Assembly: GCA_029213265.1 (NCBI GenBank)
Contig: JARGNG010000018.1
Coordinates: 2,693-66,692, forward strand
Length of the DNA stretch: 64,000 bases
Source of the DNA: Verrucomicrobiales bacterium
GTDB taxonomy: Bacteria > Verrucomicrobiota > Verrucomicrobiia > Verrucomicrobiales > DEV007
Direction of reading: 5' to 3'
Part shown: positions 8,301 through 15,506 of the stretch, one piece after another
Position numbering within the stretch: position 1 is the stretch's first letter
Layout of the letters: each line of letters begins with the position of its first letter
The notes under the pieces: generated by a model
The model's input: the letters and a program-made list of their open reading frames with translations, nothing else
Told to the model about the DNA's origin: nothing
The model's database searches: none
Program-made: the position numbers and the translations under genes

Positions 8301-9104
8301 TCTGCAGAGTCTTCCGGAGAGGATGACCCCTCGATTTCCGAGGAAGCGGAATCCGCGGGAGATCCCGAAGGAGAAGCAGAGGGAGAATTGCAGGATCCTG
8401 CGGAACCGGACTGGGACTTTGTCGAGGATGTTGTTTCGCAACTCCGTACGAAGCTTGATTCAATGGGACCGGTCAATATCGATGCCATCGAGGAGTTTGA
8501 TGAACTCGAAGAGCACTATCGATTCAACGCACAGCAGTTGGAAGACCTCGAGAATTCCAAGGAAGAATTGCTTCGCATGATTGCGCGAATCAATCGGGAC
8601 ACCCGCAAGATGTTCACGGAGACTTTTGAGAAAATTCGAAAGAATTTCCGCGAGATGTTCAAGGAACTCTTTGGTGAGAAGTCCAAGGCAGATCTCGTTT
8701 TGCTGGATGACGGCGACCCCCTCGAATGCGGCATCGATGTCATCGCCAAACCGCCCGGCAAAAAACTGCAATCGATCAGCCTCCTCTCCGGTGGAGAGCG
8801 ATCCATGACTGCGGTGGCACTTCTCTTTGGGATCTACATGGTGAAACCATCTCCGTTCTGTGTGCTCGATGAGCTGGACGCTCCGCTCGATGAAGCGAAC
8901 ATCACCCGCTTCATTCGCGTTCTCGACCGCTTCATCGGAGACAGTCAGTTTGTGATCGTTACCCACTCGAAGCGAACGATGTCACGGGCCGACGTCATGT
9001 ACGGTGTATCGATGGAGGAATTCGGCGTGTCGAAGACCGTCGGCGTGACCTTCTCCAAGGCGGGCGAATCCAAAGGGATGAAGCAGGCTGCTGTGGGCGG
9101 CTAG
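5349..9104 (+). CDS. smc: Chromosome segregation protein SMC
   Basis: This 1251-aa protein is the structural maintenance of chromosomes ATPase, core of the bacterial condensin that organises and segregates the chromosome. The head is split as in the family. Walker A (GPNGCGKSN) is at residues 31-39, the signature LSGGERS begins at about 1146, and Walker B is LDELDAP with Asp1174 and Glu1175. Two long coiled coils flank a hinge at roughly 510-670. An acidic, low-complexity insert (about 980-1025, rich in Glu, Ser and Asp) interrupts the C-terminal coil before the head. It is slightly longer than Bacillus SMC (about 1186 aa), mostly because of this insert. The ATG at 5349 starts directly with the conserved MRLKSLEMHGFKSF. 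No scpA or scpB is in the window. Confidence 0.97.
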   Translation: MRLKSLEMHGFKSFADKTKLEFHEGVTGIVGPNGCGKSNIVDSMRWVLGETSAKALRGGEMADVIFNGTDRRSPLGMAEVTLTLSGCEGILDTEYDEVSLGRRVFRDGKGEYLINKQPCRLKDIHNLLMDTGIGRTSYSIMEQGKIDMLLSSKPEDRRAVFEEAAGITKYKSQKKEALRKLDYTEANLVRIRDVIAENERQIRSLSRQASKAKRYQSLFDDVKTLELHLSHKQWRELLAQKSELNTSVHGLRMQQDELEDAIEKRQAQMAAARVEYQEIENRLTDLQSQLARLDNEIGGANNRIEFNGERTHEHSVLIKKNEISIVEASEKKEKQQSDINAANRQLKGVEERIAEEQSNVEKLESETREARTTRETLNQRLRELEEERSQRKSRIASLEATIDTNRKQSESDEQRDRQLTDEISRLRESEEERKKDATELKERITDHQKSIEQFEENLAELDQKYHQAKRAASDMQEDLSSLHKLFAEKQSRLEVLEQLLADGEGFEKGTRAIVQDFADADEYRGNIQAPLSRHIKVETKYAEAIEASLGRRLQAVIVSELDIVEKLVNALQRDKLGQASLIAKTALEGEPMPPSRRAPLGSIGWAIDKVDCEKEVGPIMSRLLENVLLAEDLSTAIRLHRKHPEIAVATLDGAFVTKEGIIQGGKSGDDSVSVLKMQSEIEELRTICESLKHEVTTRQERRDQLNSRVDEFEGTLSQARERLQQKKVASSTLEGKLALVERDLNQFRNKAESLEWEHRDVAERRQKVAADLENHEEEREDSLGRVTELDLESGTIISTLTEARLREEELTEKVTEARTNLAVEQGTRQNLEEQRDPMISRLAELEDQITTSRSDIESYGERIESARIENEALTENIARWKTESEAAKSEQSGILVEREGYSSRIEEGEQELTQKRKEVQRVAEQRGKEEVRIAQFDIKIENVERVCRDRYRTELEFFEPDSHALLLAIEERKKNGASRSIRIASAESSGEDDPSISEEAESAGDPEGEAEGELQDPAEPDWDFVEDVVSQLRTKLDSMGPVNIDAIEEFDELEEHYRFNAQQLEDLENSKEELLRMIARINRDTRKMFTETFEKIRKNFREMFKELFGEKSKADLVLLDDGDPLECGIDVIAKPPGKKLQSISLLSGGERSMTAVALLFGIYMVKPSPFCVLDELDAPLDEANITRFIRVLDRFIGDSQFVIVTHSKRTMSRADVMYGVSMEEFGVSKTVGVTFSKAGESKGMKQAAVGG

Positions 9105-9170
9105 AGCCGTGGCAGGAAAAAGCCGTAAAAAACAGTTGAGAGGACCGGTCTGCCTGACCGACTGTGAACC

Positions 9171-10055
9171 GTGACCTTGCGACCCCTCCAGTTTCTCATC
9201 ATCGCAGCAGCCGGACTTTGCTTTTCGGTGGATGCGACAGAATCCGAGCCAAAGTCTGCGACCGGTATCGAGCGAATCCAACTCGCCACCAATGGAAAGT
9301 CGATCTCACCGGGTGAAGAGATCACCGTCGCCCTCGTGATGGTTCCGGCGCCGGGATATCACATCTACTGGCGGGGGCCCGGCATTGTTGGCGTGGCACC
9401 GGTAATCAAATGGATTCTTCCGGATGGATTTGAACCCGGCCCTATCGAATGGCCTGTTCCCGAAAAAGTGGATATGGCCGGGATTGTCGCCAACGGATAC
9501 AAATCAGAAACCTGGCTCCTAACCCGCATTCGGTGCCCCGGGGAAATCCAAGGCGATACGATCACGTTCCAAGCGGAATGTGCGTGGATGGCCTGCGCGA
9601 AGTCCTGCCATCCCAACATGGATTCGCTTTCCCTCGTGCTTCCTGTCACAGATAGAGAATCGGAAACAGAAAGCGAACTGACAGAGCGTTTTGCCAACGT
9701 TCGAAGCAACCTGCCCTCGCCCGCCCCCCCATCCTGGAAGCAGGAGGTAAAACTTGCTGCCAAAAATCAGATTGATCTCACTCTGACAATTCCCGGGTTT
9801 CCCAGGGAGGGCGAATCGTCCTTCACCTTTTTTTGTGAGGATATGCAAGTTGACTCCGACAGTCCCATGACGCCCCGGTGGATCGACCGCGCCTCCGGGA
9901 TTCTTCGTATCTCCTTCGTCCGTCCCGATTTTGCGCCGAAGAACCCGGCCCGGTTTTCCGGACTGCTGCACTCCAGCCTTCCTTTTCCTGAATCAGGGTC
10001 ACACTGGGCGGAGCTCTCTCTCCCCTGGCCGAAAGGAGTGTTCCCCGATGAGTAA
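9171..10055 (+). CDS. Secreted DsbD N-terminal (alpha) domain-like protein
   Basis: This 294-aa protein has an N-terminal signal peptide (about 1-22) and then an immunoglobulin-like domain related to the periplasmic alpha domain of the thiol:disulfide reductase DsbD. Visible family features are the GYHIYWRGPG segment, WPVPEK, and the Cys motif C-x5-C-x3-C-H-P around residues 138-149. The alpha domain normally passes electrons from the membrane part of DsbD to periplasmic partners. Here the membrane beta domain and the thioredoxin gamma domain are missing, so it must work alone or with a DsbD encoded elsewhere. The start is GTG. It overlaps the SET-domain gene by 8 bp. Confidence 0.75.
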   Translation: MTLRPLQFLIIAAAGLCFSVDATESEPKSATGIERIQLATNGKSISPGEEITVALVMVPAPGYHIYWRGPGIVGVAPVIKWILPDGFEPGPIEWPVPEKVDMAGIVANGYKSETWLLTRIRCPGEIQGDTITFQAECAWMACAKSCHPNMDSLSLVLPVTDRESETESELTERFANVRSNLPSPAPPSWKQEVKLAAKNQIDLTLTIPGFPREGESSFTFFCEDMQVDSDSPMTPRWIDRASGILRISFVRPDFAPKNPARFSGLLHSSLPFPESGSHWAELSLPWPKGVFPDE

Positions 10056-10572
10056 ATCAAAATCAGCGCTTCTACCGGGAGAGCGATGCGATTCCGAATG
10101 GTGCGAAGTTCGCAACTCGGGCATCCATGGTCGGGGGATCTTCGCGAAAAAGACCATTCCGGCCGGTACCTACATCATCGAATACGTCGGGGAAAAAATT
10201 GATAAGGACGAGGCGAACGAGCGGGGCTGGGCTCAGATGGATCATTCCCTCGAAACCGGAGACGCCGCAGTCTACATCTTTACCCTCGACGACGAGTGGG
10301 ACATTGATGGCAACGTCCCTGAGAACGCCGCTCGATTGATCAATCACAGTTGCGACCCAAACTGCGAAGCCTTCATCGAAGGCGGGGAAATCTGGATCGC
10401 TGCGCTCCGGAAGATCCCCAAGGATGCGGAACTGTTCTTCAATTATGGATTCGATCTGGAGAACTATGCGGAACACCCCTGCCTCTGCGGTTCCAAAAAA
10501 TGTGTTGGCTACATTGCCGGAGAGGAATACTGGCCCGAGCTGAAGAGGAGACTGAAAAAGAAGAAGGGATAG
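10048..10572 (+). CDS. SET-domain protein (putative lysine methyltransferase)
   Basis: This 174-aa cytoplasmic protein consists of a SET domain with a post-SET cysteine motif. Visible elements are HGRGIFAKK and a GTYIIEYVGE strand near the N-terminus, the cofactor and substrate site NHSCDPNC, then a FFNYGFD segment and the C-terminal CLCGSKKCVGY. A Lys/Arg-rich tail ends the protein. SET proteins transfer methyl groups from S-adenosylmethionine to lysines; in bacteria the targets are mostly unknown. The ATG at 10048 has GGAG nine bases upstream and overlaps the preceding stop by 8 bp, so it is coupled to the DsbD-like gene. An upstream in-frame start at 9931 would only add the overlapping frame. 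Confidence 0.88.
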   Translation: MSKSKSALLPGERCDSEWCEVRNSGIHGRGIFAKKTIPAGTYIIEYVGEKIDKDEANERGWAQMDHSLETGDAAVYIFTLDDEWDIDGNVPENAARLINHSCDPNCEAFIEGGEIWIAALRKIPKDAELFFNYGFDLENYAEHPCLCGSKKCVGYIAGEEYWPELKRRLKKKKG

Positions 10573-10591
10573 AAAGGATTTCCTTTTCATG

Positions 10592-10671
10592 AGCCCCTGG
10601 AAACCGGGGGCTGCAAAGTTCTCCCGCAAAAGAATGCACCTTCCGGCCCGAGAGTGACCGGCTACAGGCTC
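10592..10671. repeat. REP-like two-hairpin intergenic element, copy 1
   Basis: AGCCCC (10592-10597) pairs with GGGGCT (10607-10612), extended by three inner pairs around an AAA loop. A spacer starting GTTCT follows. A weaker second stem and the 12-mer GGCTACAGGCTC (10660-10671) close the element. A homologous arrangement ending in the identical 12-mer lies at 41621-41700. Both sit between convergent genes. Confidence 0.55.
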
Positions 10672-10683
10672 TTCCGATGATCG

Positions 10684-11766
10684 TTATTGCGGAAATCGAT
10701 CCGGCCGTCCGAAACTCAATCCGCCTCCCGGATGCCCCCTCCCTGCTGGAGGCCCTTTCAATTGCTCCGGAATTCCCCGGAATGCCCTCGGAACCACAGG
10801 CCATTCACGAGTCAGGAAATACGCGTAGGTTCCTTCCGGATACTCAGGTGTTACGCAAAACCTCCCATTGCATTCATCGAGCGCCCCCGCCCCTCCCGCG
10901 AACTCATAGTCCTGCACGAAGGCCCCGTCGTATTTCCCTCCCGGCCCCGTCTTCCCGCCCGGACGCTGCCCCGACTTCAGCCGATAGCCTGTTTTCATCT
11001 CTTCAATTACGGAAGAGGAATCATTCGGATCGGAGTATCCATACAGAGCATAGATCGGAAATCCGTCGGCGGCCCAACCTATCAGGGGGGAATGTTCCCC
11101 GGACCTGTATCCGAGACGCTTCATCAGGCCCGTTGGAAGCCCGTGATAGTGGTAATTCCCCCCGGGCTGAACGTGGCCGTAGTTCGCATCGAGACCGAGA
11201 GGAACCGCTCCCCCGAGCGCTTCGTAGTTCCATCCTGATTCACGACTTCCCATCCACGTTTCCGCAGTTCCCGGCTCCAACATGACGCCATCGAGAGTGA
11301 CTCCGAAAACGCGGAACTCCCGCCCCTCACGTTCATGGATAAAGGTAGGTTGTTCCGCCGGACTTGGATCCAGCGGAATCTCGATTTCGTAGCTTTGCTC
11401 CTGAATTTCATGGGGATTTTTCCGGTTCGGAAACCGCCCCACCCGGTGGTCCGGAATTCCGTTCGATTCCACGGCGCGGGTGTTACCCTGCTCACGAATG
11501 TCGACCTCCGTCGCAGCCGGAGGATCCTGATCGGCAGGAACCAAATCGAGAGTCTCCGCTTCCGTCGCGGTGTGTTGTCGACCGCCGGAATGCGGTGGAG
11601 GTCCACCCCGATGCCCTTGAGGGGGAGGTCCTCCGGGAGGCGCTCCTCCGGGAGGCGCCTCCCCTCGAAATGATCGTTCCGGCTCACTTCCCTCGCCCGA
11701 AACCGAGAGAAAAAACACCAGGGCAAGAGAAATGGAGGCGACAGCTGTGCAGAGAATCGATTTCAT
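10684..11766 (-). CDS. Secreted YHYH-domain protein
   Basis: This 360-aa exported protein has a signal peptide at 1-25 and then a low-complexity segment rich in Pro and Gly (about 30-70, repeated PPGG units). The YHYH domain, named for the motif seen here as GNYHYHGLP, occupies about 130-330. It also shows the SPLIGWAADGFPIYALYGY stretch typical of the family. The role of YHYH proteins is unknown; they are common in marine bacteria and often lie near oxidoreductase or cytochrome genes. I chose the ATG at 11766 because it begins the signal peptide; 11790 adds eight residues before it. Confidence 0.85.
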   Translation of the reverse strand: MKSILCTAVASISLALVFFLSVSGEGSEPERSFRGEAPPGGAPPGGPPPQGHRGGPPPHSGGRQHTATEAETLDLVPADQDPPAATEVDIREQGNTRAVESNGIPDHRVGRFPNRKNPHEIQEQSYEIEIPLDPSPAEQPTFIHEREGREFRVFGVTLDGVMLEPGTAETWMGSRESGWNYEALGGAVPLGLDANYGHVQPGGNYHYHGLPTGLMKRLGYRSGEHSPLIGWAADGFPIYALYGYSDPNDSSSVIEEMKTGYRLKSGQRPGGKTGPGGKYDGAFVQDYEFAGGAGALDECNGRFCVTPEYPEGTYAYFLTREWPVVPRAFRGIPEQLKGPPAGRGHPGGGLSFGRPDRFPQ

Positions 11767-11846
11767 GATGGGGATATCGTCCCTCACCAAGCTAACAGAA
11801 GCAGGTATGGGAAAATGACAAACCGTTCATCTTTGTCTCCATCTAC

Positions 11847-12386
11847 TTACGGAACGCGCAGGCTTTGACCGAGACGAATCGTATCTCCGGAGAGACCGTT
11901 GACCCGCTTGAATTCATCTACCGAAGTCGAGTAACGACTGGCTAGGGAGAACAGCGTGTCTCCAGATGCCACCTTGTGATACTGGGGTGTCGCGGTTGGG
12001 GGTGCGGCGGCGGCGCTAACTGCCCCGGCCCCGGCAGCAGGACCATAGTAACCACGGCCCGGAGAAGTCGTATCGGTAGAAGCGACAGAAGTGTCGGCGG
12101 CAGACGCAGCCGGCTCAGGATCGGGAAGTTTGTCGGCTGATCGCACTTTTCCGGAAGCCTTCGTTTTCACCCAGTCTTTGCGATAGTTTCCATCGTCATC
12201 AAAAGGATATTCCTTCTTCTGCATTCCATGGCCCGAAGGCGTTTTCAGTGTGGAGGAATCGTATTCCACATCTTTGTAGCTTCCCGCAGTGGTCTTGCAC
12301 TGGGTGAACAGGAGAGGACAAACTGCTGCCGTGAGCAGCAAAGCAAGGGGGCGGAGTTTCCGAAACAGGCAGGACGTTTCTTTCAT
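11847..12386 (-). CDS. LysM-domain lipoprotein
   Basis: This 179-aa protein has a lipoprotein signal peptide ending in the lipobox LFTQC (Cys at about residue 29). An Ala/Pro-rich linker of about 75 residues follows, and then one C-terminal LysM domain (about 135-179) with the segments YHKVASGDTLFSLASRY and IRLGQSLRVP. LysM domains bind N-acetylglucosamine in peptidoglycan, so the protein probably links the outer or inner membrane to the cell wall. The LysM module is at its very end, with no catalytic domain attached. It is separated by 80 bp from the YHYH gene on the same strand. Confidence 0.88.
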   Translation of the reverse strand: MKETSCLFRKLRPLALLLTAAVCPLLFTQCKTTAGSYKDVEYDSSTLKTPSGHGMQKKEYPFDDDGNYRKDWVKTKASGKVRSADKLPDPEPAASAADTSVASTDTTSPGRGYYGPAAGAGAVSAAAAPPTATPQYHKVASGDTLFSLASRYSTSVDEFKRVNGLSGDTIRLGQSLRVP

Positions 12387-12698
12387 GACGGTAGAGGGGG
12401 TGACTTTACGCTCACTAAAAATACTTCACTTTTCCGAAATGAAAAGGATGAGTCCGGGCCGGATACTGATAGAACGAGGGGAAAGGACGACCTGTTAGAA
12501 ACAATCGAAAGCGTTTCGAGGGAGCCTGCCTATTCCGCTATAGCGTGTCTGTCAGGCGGGGCAAGAGTTCGGCCCACCACATGCAAGCCAAGGACACAGG
12601 TTCCGAAGAGACATTCATTTCCACTCCTTCAGCGCTCCTCTCCGGCAAGGGCGTCTCCGCGGGGATGCTTCGCTCTACCCGGCTTCCAGATGGAGCAC
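12387..12698. other. 312-bp intergenic region
   Basis: It separates two minus-strand genes (thioredoxin-like and LysM lipoprotein). No reading frame, clear promoter or strong terminator is evident. A GTTCCGAAGA segment near 12600 faintly resembles the spacer of the REP-like elements, but without the flanking hairpins. Confidence 0.4.
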
Positions 12699-13676
12699 CT
12701 ATTGTGTGAGGTTCTGCTGCAACGCGTCCACCCGCATTTGATCGAGCTGGCGCTGAGCTTCCTCTCCATACGGACTCTTTTCGTCGAGCTCAACCACCGA
12801 GAGCAGAGTCTCAGCCCGGCCCGCCTGATCCGCCTGCCTCGCCTGCACACCCGACTTGTTCAGAAGTGCTTTCTGGAGGCTCAGTCCTTCGAGCTTGAAC
12901 TCCCTGATGTATTGATCGGTCAGTTGGATCATCTTCCCCCACTGCACGTCTTTGGCCAGCTTCTGCATTTCAGCGCTATACTCGACATCAGCGAGGAGTC
13001 GAATGAACTGCCCGGTTTGTTCGAGCTCCCTCTTTTCATCAAGTTGAATTACATGAGCCATTTCTTTCCGGAAATACCGGGCGGAAAGATTTCCGGGAAG
13101 GTCCGGAATCCCCTCGATCAGCTTCTTTGCTTTCTCCATTCCTTCGAGGCTTTCAACCTCCTCACGGATCTTTGCCTTCTGCGCCCCCAGCTCCCCCATC
13201 GCTGTGATCTGTTTGGCGTATTCGGCAGGCTCAATCGGCTGGTAGCCGTTCAGGCCAAAAGGCTTTCCGTCCGGATGGGTCAGGACGACACTTGGAAATC
13301 CCTTGATCCGATACGCATCACGCAACAATTGGTTTTGCCCGGCCACGTCCTTGGGCAGCTTGTTGTCTTTCGGATACTGCAATTCGACGAGCACAAACCG
13401 CTTCGTAACTTCCTTAAGAAATTCGGGAGCGTTCGCAATTTCGCGATCAAAAATCTGGCAGATCTCGATCCAGTCGGTCCCGGTAAAAAGGAGCAGGATG
13501 TTCTTATTCTCTTTCGTCGCCTGTTTCACCGCTTCGGTGTAATTCGAAAGCCATGGATCAGGCGCGGAAGCGGTTTCCTGCGATGCCGCTGGCGAAGTAG
13601 CAAAAAAGCCCGCAAGACCAAGCGCCACCCCAATGCGCAGTAGGGAAACCGAGAAATATCGAGAGAAAACCTTCAT
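12699..13676 (-). CDS. Secreted thioredoxin-like protein lacking the CxxC pair
   Basis: This 325-aa exported protein has a signal peptide at 1-32. A thioredoxin-like domain follows (about 45-150), with KNILLLFTGTDW, the active-site position WIEICQIF and the cis-proline segment KGFPSVV. The rest, to the C-terminus, is all helical and may be a coiled-coil or TPR-like region. The usual W-C-x-x-C is reduced to a single cysteine because the first Cys position is Ile. A two-cysteine redox cycle is therefore not possible; a binding or single-Cys role is more likely. It is divergent from the cytochrome gene that starts at 13829. Confidence 0.75.
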   Translation of the reverse strand: MKVFSRYFSVSLLRIGVALGLAGFFATSPAASQETASAPDPWLSNYTEAVKQATKENKNILLLFTGTDWIEICQIFDREIANAPEFLKEVTKRFVLVELQYPKDNKLPKDVAGQNQLLRDAYRIKGFPSVVLTHPDGKPFGLNGYQPIEPAEYAKQITAMGELGAQKAKIREEVESLEGMEKAKKLIEGIPDLPGNLSARYFRKEMAHVIQLDEKRELEQTGQFIRLLADVEYSAEMQKLAKDVQWGKMIQLTDQYIREFKLEGLSLQKALLNKSGVQARQADQAGRAETLLSVVELDEKSPYGEEAQRQLDQMRVDALQQNLTQ

Positions 13677-13828
13677 GAATTGTCAACTGTATCACAGAAA
13701 CCTTGTCGCGAGAGTGGAATCCCGCGACACTTCCCGTCCACTTCTCCTATTTGTCGCACGTTTTTACGCCGCGTGGGACTTTGACGACTCCAAAGTTTTC
13801 CCCTACTCTCCACACTCTCCAGATTTTC

Positions 13829-15475
13829 ATGAAGCGATATTTACTCCCCAGTCTTCTTGCCGTCGCCGTTTCCGGTATGCTCTCGACCTACGGCCAGGAT
13901 CAAGTCCTCGATCTCGGCAAAATCACCTTTCAATCCTGTGTCGCCTGTCACGGACCCGACGGAAAAGGAATCAAGGCGGGTGACCTGCAGATGGCCCCTT
14001 CGCTTCACGACTCGGAGTTTATCAAAGGTGACAATGCCGACCTCCTCACCGCAGTGATTCTGAAAGGGATTTTGAAAGAGGACAACCAATACATCCAGGC
14101 GATGCTTCCTCTCGAACTCGCCCTGAATGACGAGCAGATCGCTGCGTTAATCGCCTACATCACGAAGGAGTTCGGGAAAAAGAGACGCTCCCCCACCGCC
14201 AATGACGTAGCCAAGTTTCGCAAGGAATATGCCGACCAGAAGAGTCCCTGGAAACGGAAGGATCTCAAGGAAATGATCCAATCCGCCTCTGCTCCGCAAC
14301 TTCTCACCGATCTCAAATACTCTGTCTACGAAGGGAAATGGGAAGAGCTTCCCGACTTTTCAAAGCTGAAGCCGGTTAAAACCGGTGAACTGAAAGACGG
14401 AAAAATTTCTCTAGACCCGGCAAGAAGCATCAAAGGCGGATTCGGAATGGTCTTTGAGGGCAATTTGACGCTGAAAGACACGGCTGAATATCGCTTTTCG
14501 ATCACTTCCGACGACGGCTCGGCACTCGCCGTCGATGGAGAGACAGTTGTCGGCAATGATGGTATCCATCCCGCCAAAACCCAGAACATGAAGGAGACTC
14601 TTGAGGCCGGAGAACACACCCTGAAAGCTCTCTACTTTGACGGGGGCGGGCAGCGATTTCTTTCCCTGAGTATCCAGGGCGGAAAAGCCGGCAAAGTATG
14701 GCTCTCGAAGGCACAGACAGCAAACAAAGGGAAGTCGAAGGACTACGACCCGATCCCTCTTACCGCAGTGAATCCGGGCGAAGCGATTGTACATCGCGCC
14801 TTTCTTCCCGACTCCAAGCCTCGCGCCATCGGGGTCGGCTATCCCGACGCTGTCAATCTCGTATGGGATGCTGACACGTTGAATCTCGCCTACGTCTACC
14901 GGGGCGCATTCATGGATGCTTCACCGCACTGGAACGGTCGTGGATCCGGAAGCAAACCGCTCGGAACGGACCGGGTTAAAGTCGCCCCGGGCCTTCCCCT
15001 GCAGGTCCTCGAAAGCCTCGACGAACCCTGGGTTCCTTTTTCCGAGGCCACGATCAAATACGAACGGGACAAGCTCGATCCGCAAAAAGACCTCAAGTTC
15101 AACATCAAGCACCCCGATTACCAGTTCCGCGGATACCGTCTCGACAAGAATCGTTTCCCGACATTCCGATATGACTATCAGAATCTCACGGTGACCGACC
15201 GTTTCACTCCGGAGGAGATCGACGGGGTGACTTCCGTGGTTCGCACGCTCAAGCTCGATGGCAACGCCGGGGAAAATCTCTATCTCCGGATCGCGGCGAC
15301 AGGCTCCCTCGCCGACTCGGACGGCTGGTATGATCTCGGAGGCATGAAAGTCAAAATTGACGGGGCCGATCCGGTCCTTCGTCAAGTTGGCGGAGCCAAA
15401 GAACTGCTCGCTCCGGTCAGTAATGACGCCACCCTGACAATCACCTATCGCTGGAACGACCCGCTGAAGCAATAG
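13829..15475 (+). CDS. Secreted c-type cytochrome with PA14-like domain
   Basis: This 548-aa exported protein has a signal peptide (1-21) and a mono-haem cytochrome c domain (about 25-120) with the haem motif CVACH. A PA14-like beta-sandwich follows (about 185-290), recognised from the SITSDDGSALAVDGETVV and HTLKALYFDGGG segments. The remaining 250 residues are a large beta-rich domain of a type common beside haem-binding dehydrogenases in Planctomycetes and Verrucomicrobia. I chose the ATG at 13829, which starts the signal peptide; the frame is open upstream to 13703. The dehydrogenase-like gene starts 31 bp downstream, and the two probably form an electron-transfer pair for periplasmic oxidation of a sugar or polymer-derived substrate. 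Confidence 0.82.
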   Translation: MKRYLLPSLLAVAVSGMLSTYGQDQVLDLGKITFQSCVACHGPDGKGIKAGDLQMAPSLHDSEFIKGDNADLLTAVILKGILKEDNQYIQAMLPLELALNDEQIAALIAYITKEFGKKRRSPTANDVAKFRKEYADQKSPWKRKDLKEMIQSASAPQLLTDLKYSVYEGKWEELPDFSKLKPVKTGELKDGKISLDPARSIKGGFGMVFEGNLTLKDTAEYRFSITSDDGSALAVDGETVVGNDGIHPAKTQNMKETLEAGEHTLKALYFDGGGQRFLSLSIQGGKAGKVWLSKAQTANKGKSKDYDPIPLTAVNPGEAIVHRAFLPDSKPRAIGVGYPDAVNLVWDADTLNLAYVYRGAFMDASPHWNGRGSGSKPLGTDRVKVAPGLPLQVLESLDEPWVPFSEATIKYERDKLDPQKDLKFNIKHPDYQFRGYRLDKNRFPTFRYDYQNLTVTDRFTPEEIDGVTSVVRTLKLDGNAGENLYLRIAATGSLADSDGWYDLGGMKVKIDGADPVLRQVGGAKELLAPVSNDATLTITYRWNDPLKQ

Positions 15476-15506
15476 CCCCCCCCGAACTCTTTTCCCATCT
15501 ACTCCG

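Noticed and set aside
12228-13643. 471-aa open frame on the plus strand
   Set aside because: It lies antisense to the LysM and thioredoxin-like genes, both with clear signal peptides and domains. Its translation has no recognisable domain.
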